From: Metabacillus halosaccharovorans
GTDB taxonomy: Bacteria; Bacillota; Bacilli; Bacillales; Bacillaceae
NCBI RefSeq assembly: GCF_002019635.1
Contig: NZ_KV917372.1
Span: 248,001 to 312,000, forward strand
Length of the DNA stretch: 64,000 bases
Direction of reading: 5' to 3'
Each line of letters opens with the position of its first letter. Positions within the stretch are counted from its first letter, which is position 1. Positions 46,560 through 56,325 of the stretch are shown here, piece after piece. Both the position numbers and the translations under genes were made by a program. The notes below the pieces were generated by a model. The model was not told where the DNA came from. It saw nothing but the letters and a program-made list of their open reading frames with translations, and did not search any database.

Positions 46560-46677
46560 GTGGTACACGGGGACAGGTACATCGTCCCTAAAATTTTGGC
46601 AGGGTAATACGTAGAAGTAGGGAAGGTTCTTTTGTTTTCAATCATGGAGCAAAAGAATCGTCCCTCTGTTTTCCTAC
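46560..46677. repeat. 117-base hairpin repeat, copy A
   Basis: Starts at the base after the frlR stop: ACGGGGACAGGTACATCGTCCC, then a spacer GGCAGGGTAATACGTAGAAGTAGGGA, then GGTTCTTTTG...CAAAAGAATCGTCCCTCTG. Near-identical over its whole length to copy B at 50602, in the same orientation. The second stem has mismatches. Confidence 0.85.
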
Positions 46678-46889
46678 AGCGGATTTATCATTTAACGAAA
46701 GATAGGAAATAGGGTTCAGAAAGTAAATTCCTAATCTAACAATAAATGGTTCATGTAAATCACAACCGTTCCTTTTGGCGACTAGTTGGAAAGATAACGC
46801 CAGACTATAAGGGTAAATGGTTGACTTTATCAAATATGAATGTTTAAAAGCCAAGGATGTATTAAAATGTTATGTACAGCTTAATAAAA

Positions 46890-46925
46890 AATAGAGAAGT
46901 GATTTAGATATTTCATCACTTCCCT
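46890..46925 (-). terminator. Terminator of the dbpA gene
   Basis: GAAGTGAT / ATCACTTC stem (46896-46903 and 46915-46922). Read on the minus strand it is followed by TCTATTTTTTATT. Confidence 0.75.
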
Positions 46926-46968
46926 TATTTTATTTAGTTTGGTATTTCCTTCAGCTATATTGATTAAA

Positions 46969-48414
46969 TTATTTAATTGCTTTGCTCACTTTTAGTTTCT
47001 TACCTTTGATTGTTGCCTTTTCCATTGCTTGTAAAACAAGTGAGCCTTTTCCATTAAGAATATCAACGTATGACATATTATCATGGATAGTAATAATACC
47101 AATATCATCAGCTGTTACTCCAGGAATTTTCGCTATAGTTCCGACAAAATCTAGAGCTCGAATCTTCTTCTTTTTTCCACCACTGAAATGAAGTTTAATA
47201 ATATCTTGGTTAATTCGAGCAGTTTTATTGTTCTTCACGATCCTGCGTCCACTCATTTTTTCTTCGAAAGCGGCTGTTCCTTTAGCAACTTCCTGATTTG
47301 TAGGAGCTTCTCTTACAGGTATTTCAAAGCCAATGTACTTTTCTATTGCTTTTATAAATTTCTCTTCATAAGGTGTCGCAAATGTAATGGCTTTTCCTTT
47401 ATTACCGGCACGACCAGTTCTTCCTGTTCGGTGGACATAGCTCTCTTTTTCCATTGGAGTGTCATAATTGATAACAAGTGTTACATTATCAATATCAATT
47501 CCTCTTGCGGCAACATCGGTTGCGACAAGATAACGGAAATTCCCCATTTTGAAACCATCCATCACAGCAAACCGTTCCTCTTGCTCTAAACCTCCATGGA
47601 TTTTTTCACAAGAATATTGGGATCTTTCCAATTCGGTATACACTGTATCTACGTTTTCTTTAGTTCTGCAGAAAATGATACAGCTCTCAGGGTTTTCAAC
47701 GATTGTAACGCTTTTAAGAAGTGAAATCTTATCTCCCTCATTAACTTCAAATAATTGGTGTTCAATACTATCTGTGGTTATCGCAGTTGCTGCAATTTCG
47801 ATATTAATAGGATTTTTCATATATTTGTGGCAGAGATTTTCTACATTTTCAGGCAATGTTGCAGAAAATACCATCGTTACTCTGTCTAAAGGTAGCTCCT
47901 TTATTATTGTTTCCACATCGTCAATAAATCCCATATTAAGCATTTCATCAGCTTCATCAATGATAAGATACTTAACTTGGTCTAAAACAAGGGTTCCTCG
48001 TTCGATATGGTCAAGGACACGTCCGGGTGTACCGACCACAACATGATTTTTTTGTTTCAATTCTTCTTTTTGTTTCATAAAAGGCTCTTTTCCATAAACG
48101 GCCATAGCTTTAATCCGCTTTAACCTTCCAATATTCGTTATATCTTCTCGAACTTGAACAGCAAGCTCCCTTGTAGGTGTAAGAATTAATGCCTGTGGCT
48201 TTTTTTCTTCCCATTTAACCATTTCGCAGATAGGTATACCAAAGGATGCGGTCTTCCCACTACCTGTTTGAGATTTAACAACAAGATCTTGATTTTCCAA
48301 TGCTAATGGTATTACTTCATTTTGAACCTCTGTGGGGGTTTCATATTTTAACACTGCAAGTGCTCTTTTTATTTCATTGCTTAACTGATAATCCTCAAAA
48401 CTTTTTTTACTCAT
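46969..48414 (-). CDS. dbpA: DEAD-box RNA helicase DbpA/YxiN
   Basis: ATP-dependent RNA helicase of 481 residues for 50S ribosome assembly. All core motifs are present: SQTGSGKT (I), PTRELA (Ia), TPGR (Ib), DEAD (II), SAT (III), [11 protein letters not shown] (V) and [10 protein letters not shown] (VI). The C-terminal 75 residues ([27 protein letters not shown]...) are the DbpA RNA-binding domain that recognises hairpin 92 of 23S rRNA. AAGAGGTT precedes the ATG. Monocistronic. Confidence 0.93.
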   Translation of the reverse strand: MSKKSFEDYQLSNEIKRALAVLKYETPTEVQNEVIPLALENQDLVVKSQTGSGKTASFGIPICEMVKWEEKKPQALILTPTRELAVQVREDITNIGRLKRIKAMAVYGKEPFMKQKEELKQKNHVVVGTPGRVLDHIERGTLVLDQVKYLIIDEADEMLNMGFIDDVETIIKELPLDRVTMVFSATLPENVENLCHKYMKNPINIEIAATAITTDSIEHQLFEVNEGDKISLLKSVTIVENPESCIIFCRTKENVDTVYTELERSQYSCEKIHGGLEQEERFAVMDGFKMGNFRYLVATDVAARGIDIDNVTLVINYDTPMEKESYVHRTGRTGRAGNKGKAITFATPYEEKFIKAIEKYIGFEIPVREAPTNQEVAKGTAAFEEKMSGRRIVKNNKTARINQDIIKLHFSGGKKKKIRALDFVGTIAKIPGVTADDIGIITIHDNMSYVDILNGKGSLVLQAMEKATIKGKKLKVSKAIK

Positions 48415-48594
48415 AAATTAACCTCTTTTTTAGTATTATCCGATTTACGTATAGGATTCTCTTAAAAAAATCATCATATGCAAAATCTGAATATCGTTCA
48501 TTATACTTGAAACATCAAACAAATCATCTTTTATTTTGAATTTTATACGGATAATGAATATATTTTCCCTTTTAGCTTAATGGTATATGACAAG

Positions 48595-48615
48595 TATCAT
48601 ACCATGTACATGATA
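48595..48615. promoter_or_regulatory. Possible DesR-type operator
   Basis: TATCAT (48595-48600), nine bases, ATGATA (48610-48615), within a wider run of ATG/CAT-rich sequence about 80 bases before the desaturase start. Position fits the cold-induced des promoter of B. subtilis, but the match is weak. Confidence 0.35.
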
Positions 48616-48693
48616 CATGCTACTTACAAGTCCATTATTTTTCGTGTATCATTCACTTTAGCACACATAACAAGGAAGGAAATTTCAAATAAA

Positions 48694-49725
48694 ATGAACT
48701 TACAAAATACGAAAACTTTAAGAAAACAAGTTGCTCCATTTGAAAAAACAACAACAATGAAAAGTATATGGCAGATCACCAATACAATCGTTCCATTTAT
48801 TACATTATGGTATCTTGCCTATATATGTCTGTCCGTTTCTTATTGGTTAGCATTAGTGCCAATAGTGTTAGCAGCTGGGTTTTTGGTAAGAGTCTTTATT
48901 ATTTTTCATGATTGCACCCATCATTCCTTTTTTAAAAGCCGTCGCGTCAATCGAATAGTTGGAACAGCTATGGGTGTATTAACTTTATTCCCGTTTGATC
49001 AATGGGGGCATGAGCATTCTATTCATCACGCTACAAGTGGTAATCTGGATAAGCGTGGTACAGGAGATATTTGGACACTTACAGTGGATGAGTATTTGGC
49101 AGCACCGCTTAGACTTCGTTTAACATATCGTTTTTATCGTAATCCTCTCGTTATGTTTGGGTTGGGGCCAATCTATGTTTTCCTTCTAAAAAATAGATTT
49201 AATCGCAAAGGGGCCAGAAGGAAGGAACGCTTGAATACTTATTTGACGAACGTTTTATTCGTTGCATTAATGGGAATACTCTGCTGGACAGTTGGATGGC
49301 AGTCGGTGATTTTAGTTCAAGGATCTATTTTCTTGCTATCAGGGTCACTAGGCATTTGGCTGTTTTACGTTCAGCACACTTTTGAAGATTCTTATTTTGA
49401 GGAAAATAGTGAATGGGAATATGTAAAGGCAGCTGTGGAGGGAAGTTCCTTCTATAAGCTTCCAAAATTTATTCAATTCTTGACTGGAAATATTGGTTAT
49501 CACCATGTTCATCATTTAAGCCCTAGAGTCCCAAACTATAAATTAGAAGAAGCACATAATAATACAACTCCCTTACAAAGCGTACCAACCATTACACTTG
49601 CTACAAGTTTAAAGTCGCTCCGTTTCCGTTTATGGGATGAAAAAACTAAGAATTTCGTAAGCTTTAAAGACGTTAAAGCGTTAGCTAAAAAAAGAGTTTC
49701 TGTTCAAATAAAACCTGAATTGTAA
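48694..49725 (+). CDS. des: Fatty acid desaturase (Des, acyl-lipid type)
   Basis: Membrane di-iron desaturase of 343 residues. I start at ATG 48694 (MNLQNTKTLRKQVAPFEK), which aligns with the known Des N-terminus; GGAAGGA is 13 bases upstream, a little far. Histidine boxes: HDCTHHSFF, HEHSIHHATSGNLDKRGTGD and GYHHVHHLSPRVPNYKLEEAH. Two hydrophobic pairs span the membrane. It introduces a cis double bond in membrane phospholipid acyl chains to keep fluidity in the cold. A terminator and then a DesR-like gene follow, but no DesK kinase. Confidence 0.92.
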   Translation: MNLQNTKTLRKQVAPFEKTTTMKSIWQITNTIVPFITLWYLAYICLSVSYWLALVPIVLAAGFLVRVFIIFHDCTHHSFFKSRRVNRIVGTAMGVLTLFPFDQWGHEHSIHHATSGNLDKRGTGDIWTLTVDEYLAAPLRLRLTYRFYRNPLVMFGLGPIYVFLLKNRFNRKGARRKERLNTYLTNVLFVALMGILCWTVGWQSVILVQGSIFLLSGSLGIWLFYVQHTFEDSYFEENSEWEYVKAAVEGSSFYKLPKFIQFLTGNIGYHHVHHLSPRVPNYKLEEAHNNTTPLQSVPTITLATSLKSLRFRLWDEKTKNFVSFKDVKALAKKRVSVQIKPEL

Positions 49726-49737
49726 CTATAATAAATA

Positions 49738-49766
49738 GAGCTCCCCATTATTAATGGGGAGTTTCT
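49738..49766 (+). terminator. Rho-independent terminator after des
   Basis: CTCCCCATT, ATT, AATGGGGAG then TTTCT. Confidence 0.85.
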
Positions 49767-49800
49767 GCTTAATAGTAGCTTTCAGAAGGAGAGAACTAAA

Positions 49801-50343
49801 ATGATTCGAATTGTCATTGCTGAGGATCAGGAGATGCTGTTAGGTGTAATAGGTTCCCTTCTTAATTTGGAAGAGGATATGGATGTGGTTGGTCGGGCTA
49901 GGAATGGGGAAGAGGCTGTTACTCTTGTGTACCGATTGCAGCCTGATGTTTGTATCATGGATATAGAGATGCCTAAAATGAGCGGACTTGAGGCAGCTGA
50001 AGCATTAATGCCAGCGGGATGCAAGGTAATCATTTTAACTACATTTGCTAGGAATGGTAATATAGACCGTGCACTAAAAGCTGGTGTAAATGGTTATTTA
50101 TTAAAGGATAATCCAAGCAAGAAGTTAATCTGCTCGATCCGCAGTATTATGGATGGAAAACAAATTTACTCCCCCGAACTAATGGATGTTTCAAGAGATA
50201 GCAGACTTGGAACTGAAGTGTTAGAACTGTTTGACGATGGTCAAACTATAGATAAAACCTCTAATGGACCTAGAAACAAAAAGGGATCTGTGAGGAATTA
50301 TTTTTCAGCAATTATTGATAAAATAAAGTTACAGACTGGTTAG
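49801..50343 (+). CDS. DesR-like response regulator with eroded HTH
   Basis: Protein of 180 residues. The receiver domain is intact: acidic pocket AEDQ (Glu-Asp at 8-9), phospho-acceptor Asp in CIMDIEMPKMSGLEA (about residue 54), Thr in ILTTFAR and Lys in YLLKDNPS. The DNA-binding half is not: where DesR has a LuxR-type TxREKEVLEL...KEIA...GTVRNY...KLxxxN domain, this reads SRLGTEVLELFDDGQTIDKTSNGPRNKKGSVRNYFSAIIDKIKLQTG and stops about 20 residues short. The family is recognisable but the recognition helix is lost. Probably a decaying orphan, or a regulator working through its receiver only. Confidence 0.82.
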   Translation: MIRIVIAEDQEMLLGVIGSLLNLEEDMDVVGRARNGEEAVTLVYRLQPDVCIMDIEMPKMSGLEAAEALMPAGCKVIILTTFARNGNIDRALKAGVNGYLLKDNPSKKLICSIRSIMDGKQIYSPELMDVSRDSRLGTEVLELFDDGQTIDKTSNGPRNKKGSVRNYFSAIIDKIKLQTG

Positions 50344-50440
50344 GAATAGTTTTCTAGTTACCATAAAATAACAAACAGAACAGGCCTGCAAAATAAATTG
50401 ATCCCATCACAATCTGTGGTGTTCATGACATTAGTAGATT

Positions 50441-50492
50441 AGATAGTAAAAGGGACCTTCTTTAATAGTAAGAGAGAGTCCTTTTACTATCT
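50441..50492. terminator. Strong stem-loop after the DesR-like gene
   Basis: AGATAGTAAAAGGGAC and GTCCTTTTACTATCT pair with one bulged G across a 21-base loop. No T run follows. It is the main structure of the 374-base gap. Confidence 0.65.
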
Positions 50493-50601
50493 AAATATTA
50501 GTTTTTAACACTCTGCAACCTAATGTGTAGCTTAAAGAGATGAACATCTTTTCTCTCGGTCTTATAAAATATGGATAGAGTATACAGAAGGATGTTGAGT
50601 C

Positions 50602-50718
50602 GTGGGACACGGGGACAGGTACATCGTCCCTCTATTTTTGGTAGGGTAAGACGTAGAAGTAGGGACGGTTCTTTTGTTTTCAATTATGCAGCAAAAGAAC
50701 CGTCCCTCTGTTTCCTAC
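50602..50718. repeat. 117-base hairpin repeat, copy B
   Basis: Second, better preserved copy of the repeat at 46560. Its second stem is perfect: GGGACGGTTCTTTTG (50662-50676) with CAAAAGAACCGTCCC (50692-50706). It abuts the stop codon of the minus-strand metallophosphoesterase gene. Confidence 0.88.
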
Positions 50719-51656
50719 TATTGAATTTTTAAAATCCGATCTGTTTCACGTCCATACCCATCAACTTCCAATCGATCCTTGTAAACCCGAACAATTGAGT
50801 AGGAGTTTGTGTCATCGGTTTCGACCATTCCTTTGAGGTTTACATAGTGAATTCCGTTTTTCACTCCATAATTGCCTGCGTGATTATGTCCGTTGAAATA
50901 AGCAACAACATTTCCGGCTGCTTCTAGTTCTGCGATGACTGCTTCATCATTCCAAACATTGTGGTTATTTTCAGGGTACACAGGCATGTGGGACAATACC
51001 ACAACTTTTTCTTGTCTTTGTGACGCTTTTTCCAGGACTCCGCGAAGCCATATTAACTGTTCCTCGCTGACCCCGCCATTCCATGTTTGAGCATTGATTT
51101 CATTAGTAGCCTTTAACGAATTGTACATATCTTGGGCTTGTTGGTATTTTTCTGAATCTACCGGGTTCGCGTAAAGGCTAAGGTCATTGGTATCAAGCAC
51201 AACAAAGCGCCAGTTTTTGAATTTGAAGTCATAATATTGGTTCTTCATGCCGAGTATGTCAACCACTTCGTCGGTTGTCACAGGGAAGTCATGGTTGCCA
51301 AGGACATGATACTTCGGACCTTCTATAGTGTTGTAGATTGGAAGAATGTCTGAAAAGCTGGAAAGGTTTCGGTCGATTAAATCTCCCGTTTGAACAGTGA
51401 AATCAACTTTTTCATTGTTAAACGTTTGAACGGCTTCCATCAGCTTGTCCAATGAATTCGTATAGTAGCGCGTACCATTTATTTCACAGTCGCAATACTG
51501 GGCATCTGGAACAATCCCAAATTCGAGTTTTGGCTTTTCTTCGCTTTTAGCAAATGCGGATGTAGCACCTGTAAGGACCATCCCAAGTACAGCAGTTGCA
51601 GTTAGGTATTTCATTTTGGTTCCAAGTCCTTTTCTTCTTTTTTGCTCATTCAACAT
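50718..51656 (-). CDS. Secreted metallophosphoesterase
   Basis: Calcineurin-like phosphoesterase of 312 residues. I start at ATG 51656, seven bases after AAAGGAG; earlier in-frame ATGs lack a site. A signal peptide (KYLTATAVLGMVLTGATSAFA) is preceded by a basic stretch. Metal motifs: VPDAQY (DxQ variant of DxH), QTGDLIDR (GDxxD), LGNHDF (GNHD), LSHMPVYP and FNGHNHAGNYG (GHxH). The pattern resembles Mn-dependent ADP-ribose/CDP-alcohol pyrophosphatases. Follows another secreted phosphohydrolase in one operon, suggesting extracellular phosphate or nucleotide scavenging. Confidence 0.88.
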   Translation of the reverse strand: MLNEQKRRKGLGTKMKYLTATAVLGMVLTGATSAFAKSEEKPKLEFGIVPDAQYCDCEINGTRYYTNSLDKLMEAVQTFNNEKVDFTVQTGDLIDRNLSSFSDILPIYNTIEGPKYHVLGNHDFPVTTDEVVDILGMKNQYYDFKFKNWRFVVLDTNDLSLYANPVDSEKYQQAQDMYNSLKATNEINAQTWNGGVSEEQLIWLRGVLEKASQRQEKVVVLSHMPVYPENNHNVWNDEAVIAELEAAGNVVAYFNGHNHAGNYGVKNGIHYVNLKGMVETDDTNSYSIVRVYKDRLEVDGYGRETDRILKIQ

Positions 51657-51688
51657 AAACATTCTCCTTTCGTTATCACCAGTAATCA

Positions 51689-52555
51689 TCATTTATTTCC
51701 ATTCAAATATGGCTGTTCACGGTCCAATACAATTTCAGCCGTGATTGGGAGATGGTCTGAAGCCAGACTTTGAATTACTTCAGCACTCACTGTTTCGATG
51801 TCATTTGATGTAAAGATATAATCGATACGCTTTGTAGGATTTTTTGCAGAATAAGTAAAAGCAGTCGGCTGATCTGCAAAAACATCAAGATAATTATCAT
51901 ACAAAGATTTCATTTCATTGCTTTCTGGAGTTGCGTTTAAATCTCCTACAATCACTTTTGGTCCTGCTGATTGGTTTGCAATTTTGACAACTTCATTGAT
52001 TTGGATTTCGCGTTCAGCAGGTGTTAACGCCAAGTGGGTGTTATACACATGCAAATGGTTTCCCTTTACATTGATTGTTGCTTCTAACAGACCGCGCTGC
52101 TCCGTGTTTCCGATTTTTGTTAAGGAATGATTTTCAGATGATAGTATTGGATATTTACTTAAAATAGCTGTGCCATATTGACGACGCTCATCTCCATCAT
52201 TCAAAGGTTCATTGTCAAGATTTGCTGCATAGGTATAAAACATGCCAAGACGCTCTGCCAATAATTTTGCCTGGTCTTGAAAATCACTGCGGCTGGACCA
52301 ATGGTTGTCCACCTCTTGTAAGCCCACAATATCTGTATTGGATTCTTCGATGATTTTAGCAATTCGTTCTATGTCTAAAACATCGTCTTCACCTACAGCG
52401 TGATGAATATTATAGGACATCACGTTAATGTTTACTGGTTTACCATGTCCAAAGGCAAAAGTGTTATTGCTAAAACCTAAAACTAGCAAAAGCACCGCTA
52501 TTAAACTGAGTAAAGTCCATTTCCTACTTGTTATCCGATTTAATCCAACCACCAT
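51689..52555 (-). CDS. Secreted endonuclease/exonuclease/phosphatase family protein
   Basis: EEP-fold hydrolase of 288 residues with an N-terminal signal/anchor (TLLSLIAVLLLVLGFSNNTFAFG). Catalytic motifs: MSYNIHHA (Asn), VGLQEVD (metal-binding Glu), YNTHLALT (His region), VIVGDLNATPES (DxN), and SDHLPITAEI (closing Asp-His). The family includes DNase I-like nucleases, sphingomyelinases and phosphodiesterases. It precedes the metallophosphoesterase gene on the same strand with a gap of about 30 bases. Confidence 0.88.
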   Translation of the reverse strand: MVVGLNRITSRKWTLLSLIAVLLLVLGFSNNTFAFGHGKPVNINVMSYNIHHAVGEDDVLDIERIAKIIEESNTDIVGLQEVDNHWSSRSDFQDQAKLLAERLGMFYTYAANLDNEPLNDGDERRQYGTAILSKYPILSSENHSLTKIGNTEQRGLLEATINVKGNHLHVYNTHLALTPAEREIQINEVVKIANQSAGPKVIVGDLNATPESNEMKSLYDNYLDVFADQPTAFTYSAKNPTKRIDYIFTSNDIETVSAEVIQSLASDHLPITAEIVLDREQPYLNGNK

Positions 52556-52971
52556 TCATTACCTCCTTAATAAATTTTGATTACCATTTGATGCTATCAG
52601 ATGAAATTAAAGCCTTTATTGATTTAATGTAAAAACAGAATGTAGGTTCTATTACATGTTTGTTAAGACAAGTCGTATTGCCCGTGTATATATTCCTAAG
52701 GAAAGGGGGGAGTTACTATAACTAAAATTGCAATTAACCGAAATTGGACAAAAAAGTTACTAGCTTTATATAAAACAGATAAATGATTGTGTAACGATGG
52801 GACGGTTTGAGACCGGTGAAAATGTAGAAAAACAACCTTTAGAGGAAGAAGATTAAAGAGAATAGTTTGAAAGATAGAGCTAATTCTTTGATAAAAGCAA
52901 GCCAATTTATATACAATATGTCTTGAACAAACCTGGCTTTTGTAATCTATGAAGAAGAGGATGATTTCACC

Positions 52972-53646
52972 ATGAGTAATCATGACGCTAAAAAACAAGA
53001 TATCCTTGCTGCATTCAATTTCCGCCATGCAACAAAGGTATTTAACCCGACAAAGAAAATTTCCGAAGAAGATTTTAGATTCATTTTAGAAACTGGCCGT
53101 TTGTCTCCAAGTTCGGTTGGATATGAGCCTTGGAAATTCCTTGTTGTACAAAATAAGGAGTTTCGTGAAAAGCTAAGAGAGGTTTCATGGGGTGCCCAAG
53201 GACAGCTGCCGACTGCAAGCCATTTTGTTATTATTCTTGCACGTACAGATGTAAGGTATGATTCTGAGTATGTGCAGCAGTTGCAGAAGAATGTGAAGCA
53301 GATGCCTGATGATTTACTTGAGACACTGAAGCCAAGATATAGAAGCTTTCAAGAGGAAGATCAGCGTCTGTTTGAAAGCGACCGGGCATTGTTTGATTGG
53401 GCGAGCAAGCAAACATATATTGCGCTAGGCAATATGATGACAGCTGCGGCGCAAATCGGCATTGACTCTTGTCCGATTGAAGGCTTTAGTTATGACAAAG
53501 TAAATGAGTTATTGGAGAAGGAAGGATTTCTTGAAAATGGCAAGCTAGCCGTATCAGCTATGGTTGCCTTCGGCTATCGCAAAGAGTATCCGGCACGCCC
53601 GAAAACGCGCCGGGCTATAGAAGATGTTGTAGAGTGGATTAACTAA
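52972..53646 (+). CDS. NAD(P)H-dependent nitroreductase family protein
   Basis: FMN-dependent oxidoreductase of 224 residues. N-terminal FNFRHATKVFNPTKKISEEDFRFILETGRLSPSSVGYEPWKFLVV holds the FMN-binding R-A-x-R-like loop and the S/PSS loop; IALGNMMTAAAQIGIDSCPIEGF contacts the isoalloxazine; the C-terminus has AFGYRKE...RPKTRR. Similar to YodC/NfsB-type enzymes that reduce nitro compounds or quinones. GAGGATG lies upstream of the ATG; a terminator stem follows. Confidence 0.9.
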   Translation: MSNHDAKKQDILAAFNFRHATKVFNPTKKISEEDFRFILETGRLSPSSVGYEPWKFLVVQNKEFREKLREVSWGAQGQLPTASHFVIILARTDVRYDSEYVQQLQKNVKQMPDDLLETLKPRYRSFQEEDQRLFESDRALFDWASKQTYIALGNMMTAAAQIGIDSCPIEGFSYDKVNELLEKEGFLENGKLAVSAMVAFGYRKEYPARPKTRRAIEDVVEWIN

Positions 53647-53732
53647 CTAGTGATTAACTTGAAGGAATTTTGCATGTATTTAAGGTCTGACCTCAAAATG
53701 GATTAACGTTTCTGAACGGATGCAAATAGTTA

Positions 53733-53773
53733 GACATGAGTAAGGCTAAATGCCTGGCTCGTGTCCTTTTTTT
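53733..53773 (+). terminator. Rho-independent terminator
   Basis: GACATGAG (53733-53740), 17-base loop, CTCGTGTC (53758-53765, one G-T pair), then CTTTTTTTG. Confidence 0.8.
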
Positions 53774-53968
53774 GCCTTCATTCATTTTTGGGTTGTAATA
53801 GGGGGCACATCTTGAAAAGGGAAAATTGGAAAATTTACTGGGAATGGGGATATATTGAGTTATTTATTTCATTTCTAACTAAGTAACATGGAGTTTATAA
53901 TTTTAGTGCAAATTTTCAGATGGAAAATCTCCTTCCTCTTTGAGAATAGTGGATATTTTATATCTATA

Positions 53969-53982
53969 TGAAATCGATTTCC
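53969..53982 (+). promoter_or_regulatory. CcpA cre site upstream of the xylanase gene
   Basis: TGAAATCGATTTCC matches TGAAANCGNTTTCA at 13 of 14 positions. It is 55 bases upstream of the -10 box, consistent with glucose repression of a xylan-degrading enzyme. Confidence 0.65.
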
Positions 53983-54018
53983 TTTAGAAATTAAAGTAAA
54001 ATATTTAGTTTTTTGGTA

Positions 54019-54045
54019 TTGATGAAATCTAGTGGTTGATATAAT
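54019..54045 (+). promoter_or_regulatory. Xylanase promoter with extended -10
   Basis: TGATATAAT (TGn plus TATAAT, box at 54040-54045), with TTGATG at 54019-54024 only 15 bases away; the extended -10 compensates for the short spacer. Confidence 0.6.
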
Positions 54046-54154
54046 ATCTCTGTAATAAAAATTAGCAGATAATTAATGAAAACTCTAGTAAGCCTTTTTA
54101 TTATTTATCTACTAGCAAACTATTAATAGGAGGGAAGATTGCAATTTTTTGTAA

Positions 54155-55405
<1,251 letters not shown>

Positions 55406-55414
55406 GAGGAAAGT

Positions 55415-55447
55415 AAATCAGCTTCGTGTTAAACGGAGCTGATTTTT
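55415..55447 (+). terminator. Terminator of the xylanase gene
   Basis: AAATCAGCTTCGT, GTTA, then AACGGAGCTGATTTTTAA. Confidence 0.8.
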
Positions 55448-55772
55448 AAATTGAAAAGAACACATATATAATGGCACCATTTAGTATAACAAAAGATATC
55501 TTTATTGTGTAAGTGAGACCACTAAATAAACTCAATAAAAAGTTGAATAACCAATTGGACTAGCAATTAAGGACCACTTCAGTTCATTATTCAGATAGAT
55601 TTTTAGATTGGTAAGATAAATGGGTTGATCTAAAAAAACACTTTAACAAAATAAGGAAGAAAGAGATTCAAACATTTGAGAAGATCTCTTTCTGTTTCTT
55701 TGAGAAATAGGATTCCGCAAAAGAACAAGTGTTTTTGTTTGTGTTGTATTAGAATTGCAATAGTTAGGTAAA

Positions 55773-56044
55773 CTCAAGGGTGGTCAGCGTTACCCCGGAT
55801 TGAAAGGGAGGATGCTTATTATGTCAGTATTTCAAACGTTAATGCCAATGATTGCATTTGCAAGTTTGGTATTGTACAATCATATCTTTTAGAGATAAAG
55901 AAAACTCGCCGATTGGCGAGCCTGAAAGGCGAAGACAGAGGCGTAGTTGCCTTATACTTTATACTTAAAATTGGTCTCTACGTCGAGTCACCTTCTAGCT
56001 GCCAATTTATCTATTTTAACTACAAAAAATAACCCACCCTTGAG
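55773..56044 (+). ncRNA. BsrG/TxpA-like type I toxin-antitoxin locus
   Basis: CTCAAGGGTGG (55773-55783) and its complement CCACCCTTGAG (56034-56044) bracket a small ORF with a strong ribosome binding site, as in toxin mRNAs whose 5' and 3' ends pair. The sequence after the ORF (through GGCGATAGGATGAGTAATC and CCCCTTGATGGGAATC to the stem at 56117) matches what I recall of holin-like toxin loci in Bacillus. The antitoxin RNA would be read from the opposite strand over the 3' part; its promoter was not identified. Confidence 0.55.
55821..55892 (+). CDS. Putative holin-like toxin, probably frameshifted
   Basis: ATG with AAGGGAGG nine bases upstream. The product of 23 residues begins MSVFQTLMPMIAFASLVLYN, like the N-terminal membrane helix of the putative holin-like toxins (Hol_Tox family). 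The frame stops early, but the next frame over the same bases reads IISFRDKEN, the sort of ending the family shows, so a one-base change near 55870-55880 may have truncated it. Membrane peptide; toxicity of this short form is doubtful. Confidence 0.55.
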   Translation: MSVFQTLMPMIAFASLVLYNHIF

Positions 56045-56116
56045 CTTTTGCACGGCGATAGGATGAGTAATCTTCCAAGATCGCTGATCCCCTTGATGGG
56101 AATCTAGCTATTGTAT

Positions 56117-56154
56117 GACTGTTTAGTGTTCGAGCACCGAACAGTCTTTTTTAG
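56117..56154 (+). terminator. Terminator of the toxin locus
   Basis: GACTGTTTAGTGTT, CGA, GCACCGAACAGTC, TTTTTT. Related to stems at 23978 and 37412. Confidence 0.85.
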
Positions 56155-56276
56155 TTTATTCATATTACTACTATTAATATAACCAAAGATATTTATGTTG
56201 GAAAGTCATTTGTAAGTTAAACAATAAGTGTGATCGATTAAGTATAAAAAGGAATTTTGCGCTTCTTTATATAAAA

Positions 56277-56309
56277 AATGGCAATGTTTCGGGAACATTG
56301 CCATTTTTT
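56277..56309. terminator. Bidirectional terminator
   Basis: AATGGCAATGTT / AACATTGCCATT with T runs on both strands; ends the minus-strand aldehyde dehydrogenase gene. Confidence 0.88.
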
Positions 56310-56325
56310 TATTTCATTCAGTTCC

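Noticed and set aside
52696-52860. Small plus-strand peptides in the gap before the nitroreductase
   Set aside because: One has a ribosome-site-like sequence but no start codon, the other (MGRFETGENVEKQPLEEED) has no ribosome site; too weak to annotate.
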